Source: Bdellovibrionales bacterium
Lineage (GTDB): Bacteria; Bdellovibrionota; Bdellovibrionia; Bdellovibrionales; UBA1609
NCBI GenBank assembly: GCA_026713205.1
Contig: JAPOOY010000250.1
Location: forward strand, 1 to 5,715
DNA length: 5,715 bases
Reading direction: 5' to 3'
The position numbers and the translations under genes were made by a program. A model generated the notes under the pieces. It was not told the DNA's origin. It saw only the letters and a list, made by a program, of their open reading frames with translations, and made no database searches. This document shows positions 1-5,585 of this stretch, in pieces (position 1 is the stretch's first letter; each line of letters opens with the position of its first letter).

Positions 1-1818
1 ACTCGATCAAAAAGCAGTAAAAATGAGTTAAAACTGTTATCACAATGGGTCTATGATGAATTATTCAAGGAAGGTAATCCTCCCTTACATATTCTTTTGC
101 GAGATTATGCTCGCGGAGTTATTGAAGTGGCCTTTCATAGGGGAGTTAAATTAACATTTGATCGTAAGAAAATAGAACCACCTTTTAACAGTGACTGGCC
201 GGAAACAGTACCATCAGAAAAAATCTTAAAAACCAAATATTATCCGAAAATTCAAAAATCAGGTATATGGTCATCTATTATGTATAATACTGATATGCTA
301 GGTGACTTTGGAAATTATGTAATTAATTCTAACGTTGATAATTGGTGTGGAAGAAGGTTAAATATAAAGAAAGCAGATCGCAAATCATTATTCGATAATT
401 TTAAGAGTAAATTAACTGAAGAACAAGAAGAACTTTTTAGAAAAGATTCTCGTATTTTTCATGATGTTAATATACTGAGAATTTTATTCGGAGATAAGAG
501 CAACTCGTTAAGTAAGAAGAAAAAAGAAAATAAATTGACTTTTTCTGATTTTGAAAATTCTTTATCTAGTAAAAAGAGAATTTTTTTTAAAAAAGAAATT
601 AAGCCATTTCTTGATAGAGACGGAAGCATAAATAATTCATTGGAAAAATTTGATACTGGCTTGGCTCAAAGATGGGTTTTAAATCGAGTAATGCAACTTG
701 GCTGGCAACAGGCTCTACATGAAAAATTTGACAGAGATATTAACTACTATAGTATTAGCAGAGCCGAGAATAAGCCAGAACGAATTGGTAAAAAGTATCA
801 ATGGATTGCCTTATATGAATTGTTAGCAATGATCTCGGATAATTTTGAATTTAAAGATGAGATGCAGTCAGGTAAAGTGGGAAAATATGAAGGGCCTTGG
901 CAAATAACTATAAGAGATATTGATCCTTCTTGCACCCTCAAAGGAGTTGCAGATGAGGAAAGGAATATACCTAGCTTTAATAAATACGAAATACAAAAAC
1001 TACATAGTAATTGGAATAAGAGTGTGACAAATTCTATATGGTTAAAACAGCAGAAAGATTTACCGAACCCTAAAAAAATAATTGAATTTACTGACGATCA
1101 AAAAAATATATGGGTTGCTCTGGAGGGATTTGTTGAATGGCAGGAGGAAACTCCACCAGAGAATGAAAAATATAGTTTACCAACACGCACACTATGGTAT
1201 ATGTTAAAAAGTTATCTGGTTAGGGTCAAAGATAAAGATAAAGTGTTTAAATGGGCAGAACAACAAAATTTTATGGGACGATGGATGCCAGAATCCAGCG
1301 AATTTTACACAATATATCTGGGTGAATATCCTTGGGCTCCAGCATTTCATTATCACTATACCCCTTATTATCATCATGATGGATGGACAAGTCAAGGACA
1401 GCAGATTCCAACTGAAGTTTTAGTAACAGATGATTATTATCTGAATAGCAGTTCCTCAAGAGATTATTCAACTGATGAAGCTATCAGAATCAAGTTACCA
1501 GCAAAACTCATCGTAGATGAAATGAGTCTTATTCAAAATCACATAGACGGGAGATTCTTTGATAAAAACGATGATCTCGTTGTATTTGATCCTAGTATAT
1601 TCCATAGTAATATGCATCAGCAGGTATTGATACGAAAAGATAAACTATTAAATTTTTTAAAACATAAAGGTTATGCATTATTTTGGACTCTAATCGGGGA
1701 AAAGAATGTAATAGGAATAGAAGTGGATAGAAAAAATTTATCTGGCCGTCTTGAAATCAGTGGTGCTTATACATTGGATAATAAAAATAAAATTACAGGA
1801 GGATATAAAATCTTTTAA
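1..1818 (+). CDS. C-terminal part of a large protein, possibly an Avs-like STAND NTPase sensor region (5' end outside window)
   Basis: The frame is open from base 1 to the TAA at 1816-1818, giving 605 visible residues. The TTG at 97 is not a credible start, because protein-like sequence (PPLHILLRDYARG, residues 27-39) runs straight across it. Landmarks in visible numbering are GDFGNYVI (about 101-108), AQRWVLNRVMQLGWQ (about 221-235), RIGKKYQWIALYELLA (261-276), GPWQITIRDIDPS (298-310), YLGEYPW (439-445), VFDPS (528-532) and FWTLIGEK (561-568). From memory, this motif series recurs in the C-terminal halves of large bacterial STAND/NACHT-like antiviral proteins (Avs group), where that half recognises a phage protein and the N-terminal half carries the effector and NTPase. 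No Walker motifs, signal peptide or clear membrane helix are visible, so a cytosolic location is likely. Codons are AT-rich compared with the downstream pump gene, which suggests transfer. The coding call is sure; the family call is about even odds. Confidence 0.9.
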   Translation, partial: TRSKSSKNELKLLSQWVYDELFKEGNPPLHILLRDYARGVIEVAFHRGVKLTFDRKKIEPPFNSDWPETVPSEKILKTKYYPKIQKSGIWSSIMYNTDMLGDFGNYVINSNVDNWCGRRLNIKKADRKSLFDNFKSKLTEEQEELFRKDSRIFHDVNILRILFGDKSNSLSKKKKENKLTFSDFENSLSSKKRIFFKKEIKPFLDRDGSINNSLEKFDTGLAQRWVLNRVMQLGWQQALHEKFDRDINYYSISRAENKPERIGKKYQWIALYELLAMISDNFEFKDEMQSGKVGKYEGPWQITIRDIDPSCTLKGVADEERNIPSFNKYEIQKLHSNWNKSVTNSIWLKQQKDLPNPKKIIEFTDDQKNIWVALEGFVEWQEETPPENEKYSLPTRTLWYMLKSYLVRVKDKDKVFKWAEQQNFMGRWMPESSEFYTIYLGEYPWAPAFHYHYTPYYHHDGWTSQGQQIPTEVLVTDDYYLNSSSSRDYSTDEAIRIKLPAKLIVDEMSLIQNHIDGRFFDKNDDLVVFDPSIFHSNMHQQVLIRKDKLLNFLKHKGYALFWTLIGEKNVIGIEVDRKNLSGRLEISGAYTLDNKNKITGGYKIF

Positions 1819-2068
1819 AAAACACATACTATCATAAATCAGCCTAATAGCTCTCTTTTAAGAAAAAATGATCCGTGATTTGCCAGTAAATGGTGAGTAT
1901 AGGCGGAACTCTCCGGAAAAAAGACTTAGTATTTTCCCTGAATAAAAGAGGGTTAAATGTGAAAGCTCTGTGATTTCTTTAGATTTTATAAAACAGAATT
2001 CCGCTACTGCTTATCCCAACCATCCTAACACACATTCCAGTTTTATAATCAATTTATAACTCTAGTCA

Positions 2069-2077
2069 TGATATAAT
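2069..2077 (+). promoter_or_regulatory. Candidate extended -10 promoter element (TGATATAAT)
   Basis: TGATATAAT is an exact TGN plus TATAAT extended -10. The expected -35 position (about 2049-2054) has no TTGACA-like hexamer, which extended -10 promoters can tolerate. It would start transcription near 2084, about 20 bases before the ATG at 2104 that may begin a decayed gene. In sequence this AT-rich a TATAAT by chance is common; another lies at 2255-2260 without TG or -35. Confidence 0.3.
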
Positions 2078-2303
2078 TCTACTGAACGAACAACCCCTAA
2101 TAAATGAAAAAATTATACCAATAAAAAACCTCTCTTTAGCCTTTTCATATTGTTTTCAATCCCAGCTATAAGCATAGCTAATAATACAGGAAATTGATAG
2201 ATCAAGCTGTCTAGTTAAAATGGGAGTCACGAGCAAATCTACTTCAACCAAGCATATAATTCTTGAAAATTCAAACCGAAAGAAATCTAAAAAAACCGTT
2301 TGT

Positions 2304-2331
2304 TTAACAGAAACTCATGTTATCCTATTAA
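2304..2331 (+). promoter_or_regulatory. Candidate sigma-70 type promoter for the RND gene
   Basis: TTAACA (2304-2309, five of six matches to TTGACA) is followed after 16 bases by TATTAA (2326-2331, four of six to TATAAT). This would place a transcript start near 2338, about 70 bases before the RND start codon, with the short ORF at 2359 inside the leader. The -10 lies within the dyad at 2317-2334, which is a usual arrangement for repression. The call rests on hexamers only. Confidence 0.3.
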
Positions 2332-2334
2332 CAT
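2317..2334. promoter_or_regulatory. Dyad ATGTTA-N6-TAACAT, candidate operator
   Basis: ATGTTATCCTATTAACAT has two perfect 6-base inverted half sites separated by 6 bases. A further copy of the half site, TTAACA, lies just upstream at 2304-2309. RND pumps are often controlled by dimeric TetR-, MarR- or LysR-type proteins that bind such dyads over the promoter, but no regulator gene is in the window. Six-base arms can arise by chance in AT-rich DNA. Confidence 0.3.
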
Positions 2335-2358
2335 TCCTTTTCAGGAAACGGTAACTAC

Positions 2359-2409
2359 ATGAGTCTCATTGAAAGAAAATATAAAATACTTAATAAGGTG
2401 AAAAGATAA
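2359..2409 (+). CDS. 16-residue upstream ORF with stop-start overlap (TAATG) to the RND gene
   Basis: The ORF reads MSLIERKYKILNKVKR and then TAA, whose last A is the first base of the permease ATG. This TAATG overlap is typical of translationally coupled genes. A weak AGGA lies at 2343-2346, 12 bases before the ATG, which is further than ideal. The peptide is basic and has no signal sequence. It could be a leader peptide that couples translation of the pump, the surviving tail of a decayed upstream gene (the frame extends upstream only to a stop at 2329-2331), or chance. No homology is recognised. Confidence 0.25.
   Translation: MSLIERKYKILNKVKR
2395..2400 (+). promoter_or_regulatory. Shine-Dalgarno site AAGGTG for the RND gene
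   Basis: AAGGTG, followed by A, ends 8 bases before the ATG at 2409. Good spacing and G content support this ATG as the start; the encoded N-terminus also aligns directly with the beginning of RND permeases. Confidence 0.7.
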
Positions 2410-5400
2410 TGAATCTTTTTATAAACAACTCCCGTCTGGTTATCCTTGTTCTGGTATCCTTGGGTCTTTTGGGTATAAAGGGGCTTCTGCAATTAAAAAA
2501 AGAATCCAGACCCACGGTGGATTTTGCCACCGCAACCCTTACCACCGTTTATCCCGGTTCATCCCCCTCAGAAGTGGAGGAATTGATCACCAACAAAATA
2601 GAAGATGAAATCCGTTCCGTGGAAGGTCTGAAAACAATTCAGTCTCATTCCCAAGCGGGTTTGAGCTTTATACATATTCGTGTGGATATGGATAATTTTG
2701 ACTCCACCCAGGTCATCAATGACCTTTATCACTCCCTGCAAAAAGTCAGGGACCTGCCAAGTGAAGTCTTGGATCCTCCCCGATTGACCCACATGAAAGC
2801 CAATACGAATAATCCTGTGCTCACTCTCATTGTCACAGGGCCGGATCAACACCGCCAAAGGGATGAAATCGCCTTTCAACTCAAATCCCATATAGAAAGA
2901 ATCCCCGGAGTGACTGAAGTGATAATGGACAATTACAGAAAGCGGGAGCTTCAAATCCTTCTATCCATGAAACAAATGGAAAAGCACTATATTTCCCTGG
3001 CGGATGTGGTCTCCTCTGTAAAAAAGCAATCTTTGGATATTCCCGCAGGTTATCTGGAGGGAAAAAATAAAAAACACCTTGTCCGCCTTTCTGAAAAGGC
3101 CCGAACGGCCAAAGAATTGGAAGAAATGGTTATCCGATCCAATTTTTCCGGAAAAAAAGTCCTTATCAAGGATGTGGGCCAGGTGATTGATGGGATGGAA
3201 AAACCCTCCAGCTTTCAGTATTTTTTCAATTCTGAAGGGGAAAAGCCCTTTCACTTCTCCCCTTCTGTTTCCCTGAAAATCATTAAAGCAGAGGGAAAGG
3301 ATGACATTCAACTTGTTTCCAAAATTCAAAGTATTGTTCAAAAATTTGAACAATATATCAATCCAAATTACAAAATTCATACCTTTTACAGTGAAGGGAA
3401 AAGAACACGGCAGAGGCTGATAGCTGTTATCAATAATGCCGTGACCGGACTGCTTTTGGTATTTTTAATTTTTTTCTTTTTTCTCCCTTCCCGCACCGGT
3501 CTTATGGCGGCATTCAGTCTGCCCTTTTCTATTTTAGCCTCCTTTGCCTTCCTGCCTTTTATGGGAGTGACTTTCAATGTGATCACTATGCTGGCTTTTG
3601 TGATCTGTATTGGAATGCTCGTGGATAACTCCGTTGTTATTGCGGAATATTACTCCCGTTTAACTTCAAATGGAAACAGCGCTCCCAAGGAAGCGGCCCT
3701 CCTTTCGGTTCAAAGGTTTTGGAAACCGGTGACAGCTACGGTTTTAACCACCATTGCCGCTTTTCTTCCCATGTTGGTAACAACAGGAGTGATGGGACAA
3801 TTCATTAAATGGATTCCCATTGTTGTTACAGTTGTTCTTTTAATGAGCCTTGTAGAATCTTTTTTTCTTCTCCCCAGCCGACTGAACTGGCTTCCACCCC
3901 TTAAAAGAAAGCAGAAACATCAACTGGCTATTTTACAAGGTTTAACTTTTCTGGAAAATAAATTTGAGATATTTATTCAAAAAGTTCTCTCCAGGAAATA
4001 CCTCAGTCTGTCCTGCATTGGATTGCTGTTTTTGTCCGGCCTGTTAGTTCACAGGTTGGGGAACAAGGTGGATCTGTTTGATCGAAAAAGCCCGGAATTT
4101 TACATAGCGAATTTTACCATGCCTCCCAACACCCCTTTGGATGTTACAAAAAAGGAAGTGCAAAGGATCACCAAACAAATCCATCAGACTATCGGGCCTC
4201 AAAATTTAAAAACTCTAATGGCACAAACAAGCACCTCTGAAAAAGGAATCATTAGAGTCTCTGTGAGGCCCTCCGTCTTGAGAAAATTAGATCACAAGCA
4301 GATTCTCAATTCACTGAGGAACATTGACAAAGGACAGGTAAAAACCCTCTTATTTAACGCTTTGGCTATGGGGCCACCGAGAGATAAACCTCTGAAAGCG
4401 GTTATTTTATCCAATGAACGAAAGGAAATAAAAAACTTTATTGAAGGGATTTTACCGAAAGTAAAAGAAATCCCGGGTATTTGGAATTTGGAAATAGACC
4501 CTGATCCGGAAACAGGAAAAGAATATAAAGTCCAATTAAAACAGGACATACTGCCTCGTCTGGGTCTGGATACACAAAAAGCGGGAATGGCTTTGCGGAC
4601 AGCTTTGGAAGGACATCTCATCACCGAACTGACAGACAAAGGGGAATCTTTTTACATAAGAGTCAAGAAGGATGAAAAGGAACTTTCCTCATTGGATGAC
4701 TTGGGAAAAATTCAAATAAGAGAGCCTTTCGGACGGCTCATTCCCTTAAAACAAATTGCTGAAATTATAGAAACCAAAGCGGAACCGGATAAAAAAAAGT
4801 ATAACTTTCATCCCTCTTTAGCTCTCCAGGCGGAGATCAATGAAAAAATAACCACCAGCCTGGAAGTTAATCAAAAAGTAAAAAAGATCATTGAAGAAAA
4901 AATAAAGGACCACCCGAACTTATCCTATAAATTAATTGGGGAGCAGGAGACAGTATCAGAATCCTTACAATCCCTTTTTAATGCCTCAATGATTGCCATC
5001 TTTGCCATTTTTGTTATTTTGATTGTTTTATTCAAAAGTTTCACACTGTCTCTTTTGATATTGAGTTGTATCCCCTTGGGATTGATCGGTGTAAGCTGGG
5101 CTTTCTTTCTTCATCAGCGTTCGTTGAATTTTTTTGCCATGATTGGCATTGTGGGTCTGGCGGGAGTCGTAGTAAATTCAGCTATTATTCTGGTGAGTTA
5201 TATTGAGCAATTAAAAAAGGACCATCCCTCAGTTCCTTTAATGGATACAGTTATTCAGGCTTCAAAACTTAGATTCCGACCTATTCTGATCACTAACCTC
5301 ACCACCCTGGGAGGATTGTTCCCCACAGCTTATGGGATTGCCGGATATGAACCCCTATTGATGCCTATGACTTTGGCTCTCTTTTGGGGATTAATTGTAG

Positions 5401-5513
5401 CGACTTTACTAACTTTAGTATGGATTCCCTGTAGTATTCTCATAATGGAAGACGGAAAAAAATGGATTTCATACGGAATCCACCGAAAAATCCTAGGGAT
5501 TTTAAAACGCTAA
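2409..5513 (+). CDS. RND (HAE/AcrB-type) efflux transporter permease subunit
   Basis: This is a full-length, proton-driven inner-membrane pump protomer, expected to work as a trimer that exports hydrophobic or toxic compounds through an adaptor and an outer-membrane channel. Its 1034 residues match the family (AcrB is about 1049). The layout is the usual duplicated one: TM1 (9-28), periplasmic porter/docking loop (29-336), TM2-TM6 (337-488), TM7 (531-549), second loop (550-855), TM8-TM12 (856-1012). Family motifs include YPGSSPSEVEELI (48-60), IPGVTEV (165-171), MPPNTPLDVT (571-580), GMLVDNSVVIAEYYSR in TM4 (402-417) and RFRPILITNLTTLGGLFP in TM11 (955-972). By eye, D406, R955 and T962 match AcrB D407, R971 and T978, while D408 is replaced by N407 and K940 by N923. 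No CusA-type metal signature was seen. Substrate cannot be inferred. No intact adaptor or outer-membrane channel gene flanks it. Confidence 0.97.
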   Translation: MNLFINNSRLVILVLVSLGLLGIKGLLQLKKESRPTVDFATATLTTVYPGSSPSEVEELITNKIEDEIRSVEGLKTIQSHSQAGLSFIHIRVDMDNFDSTQVINDLYHSLQKVRDLPSEVLDPPRLTHMKANTNNPVLTLIVTGPDQHRQRDEIAFQLKSHIERIPGVTEVIMDNYRKRELQILLSMKQMEKHYISLADVVSSVKKQSLDIPAGYLEGKNKKHLVRLSEKARTAKELEEMVIRSNFSGKKVLIKDVGQVIDGMEKPSSFQYFFNSEGEKPFHFSPSVSLKIIKAEGKDDIQLVSKIQSIVQKFEQYINPNYKIHTFYSEGKRTRQRLIAVINNAVTGLLLVFLIFFFFLPSRTGLMAAFSLPFSILASFAFLPFMGVTFNVITMLAFVICIGMLVDNSVVIAEYYSRLTSNGNSAPKEAALLSVQRFWKPVTATVLTTIAAFLPMLVTTGVMGQFIKWIPIVVTVVLLMSLVESFFLLPSRLNWLPPLKRKQKHQLAILQGLTFLENKFEIFIQKVLSRKYLSLSCIGLLFLSGLLVHRLGNKVDLFDRKSPEFYIANFTMPPNTPLDVTKKEVQRITKQIHQTIGPQNLKTLMAQTSTSEKGIIRVSVRPSVLRKLDHKQILNSLRNIDKGQVKTLLFNALAMGPPRDKPLKAVILSNERKEIKNFIEGILPKVKEIPGIWNLEIDPDPETGKEYKVQLKQDILPRLGLDTQKAGMALRTALEGHLITELTDKGESFYIRVKKDEKELSSLDDLGKIQIREPFGRLIPLKQIAEIIETKAEPDKKKYNFHPSLALQAEINEKITTSLEVNQKVKKIIEEKIKDHPNLSYKLIGEQETVSESLQSLFNASMIAIFAIFVILIVLFKSFTLSLLILSCIPLGLIGVSWAFFLHQRSLNFFAMIGIVGLAGVVVNSAIILVSYIEQLKKDHPSVPLMDTVIQASKLRFRPILITNLTTLGGLFPTAYGIAGYEPLLMPMTLALFWGLIVATLLTLVWIPCSILIMEDGKKWISYGIHRKILGILKR
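3332..3355. repeat. Palindrome with 11-base arms inside the RND coding sequence
   Basis: TATTGTTCAAA (3332-3342) and TTTGAACAATA (3345-3355) are perfect inverted copies separated by AA. The stretch covers RND codons for about S308-Y316 in the first periplasmic loop. It can form a hairpin in mRNA or a symmetric protein site in DNA. No function is known to me. Confidence 0.9.
5463..5503. repeat. Two small hairpins at the 3' end of the RND gene
   Basis: TGGATT (5463-5468) pairs with AATCCA (5477-5482) across 8 bases, and AAAATCC (5487-5493) pairs with GGATTTT (5497-5503) across TAG. Both lie inside the last codons. The second has an A-tract/T-tract form resembling a weak bidirectional terminator, but it has only two G-C pairs in its stem and ends before the stop codon, so I do not call a terminator. 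Confidence 0.5.
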
Positions 5514-5585
5514 AATAATGTAGAAAAACCAATAAACAAGCCCTTTTATCCCCCTTGATAACCGCTCAAAACCTCTTTAAACCTT

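Larger units (their letters stand above)
2104..2354 (+). pseudogene. Possible frameshifted remnant of a secreted/periplasmic protein gene, perhaps the efflux adaptor
   Basis: The ATG at 2104 is followed by a six-A run. As written it stops after six codons (MKKLYQ). Dropping one A would give MKNYTNKKPLFSLFILFSIP and then AISIANNTGN, a textbook signal peptide: basic start, hydrophobic core, and SIA before a possible signal peptidase I cut. That frame stops at 2192-2194. The overlapping frame at 2178-2354 then stays open for 58 codons and includes LVKMGVTSKSTSTKHIILE and KKTVCLTETHV, which loosely recall the start of RND periplasmic adaptors (strand, short linker, strand). An adaptor gene normally precedes an RND permease gene, and it should be 350-400 residues, so most of it would be deleted. 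What is seen is the frames; the signal peptide requires a hypothetical frameshift; the adaptor identity is inference. Chance reading frames in AT-rich DNA are the main alternative. Confidence 0.25.
1819..2408. other. 590-base AT-rich intergenic region without an intact gene
   Basis: No reading frame here has both a good start and a plausible length. Stop-free stretches are a 45-codon minus-strand frame (1844-1978), a signal-peptide-like plus frame (2108-2194), and a 59-codon plus frame (2178-2354) with an ATG at 2220 but no Shine-Dalgarno. The first 220 bases after the upstream stop contain no convincing GC stem followed by a T run, so no terminator is called. Promoter-like hexamers occur at 2069-2077 and 2304-2331. 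I saw no tRNA-like cloverleaf, CRISPR repeat or insertion-sequence ends. Confidence 0.75.

Noticed and set aside
97..99. TTG as start codon of the first gene
   Set aside because: The frame is open to base 1, the residues before it (PPLHIL) continue a conserved-looking block, and no Shine-Dalgarno precedes it. The gene simply enters from the left edge.
581..594. T8A6 homopolymer run as a phase-variation tract
   Set aside because: Runs this short are expected in such AT-rich coding sequence and the frame continues intact across it.
1204..1471. Minus-strand open frames inside the first gene
   Set aside because: They are short antisense frames, rich in His/Ile/Cys reflecting the Tyr/His-rich sense strand, with no ribosome site or family resemblance.
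1797..1803. AGGAGGA near the end of the first gene as a Shine-Dalgarno for a downstream gene
   Set aside because: No ATG, GTG or TTG follows within usable spacing, and the bases encode Gly-Gly at the protein end.
1831..1881. Inverted repeats (ATCAT/ATGAT, AAATCA/TGATTT) after the first gene as a terminator
   Set aside because: Stems are 5-6 bases, AT-rich, with loops of more than 30 bases and no following T run.
1842..1958. Integron attC-like pair (GCCTAAT and GTTAAAT, with CTCTTTTA/TAAAAGAG arms)
   Set aside because: GCCTAAT deviates from the RYYYAAC core, the rest of the 117 bases lacks the extended imperfect palindrome of attC sites, and no cassette or integrase is visible.
2255..2260. 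Perfect TATAAT as a promoter
   Set aside because: It has no TG extension and no -35-like hexamer at 15-18 bases upstream. A lone hexamer is expected in AT-rich spacer.
2568..4639. Four minus-strand open frames of 66-139 codons inside the RND gene
   Set aside because: They lie wholly antisense to a strongly supported, full-length RND coding sequence and show no recognisable domain.
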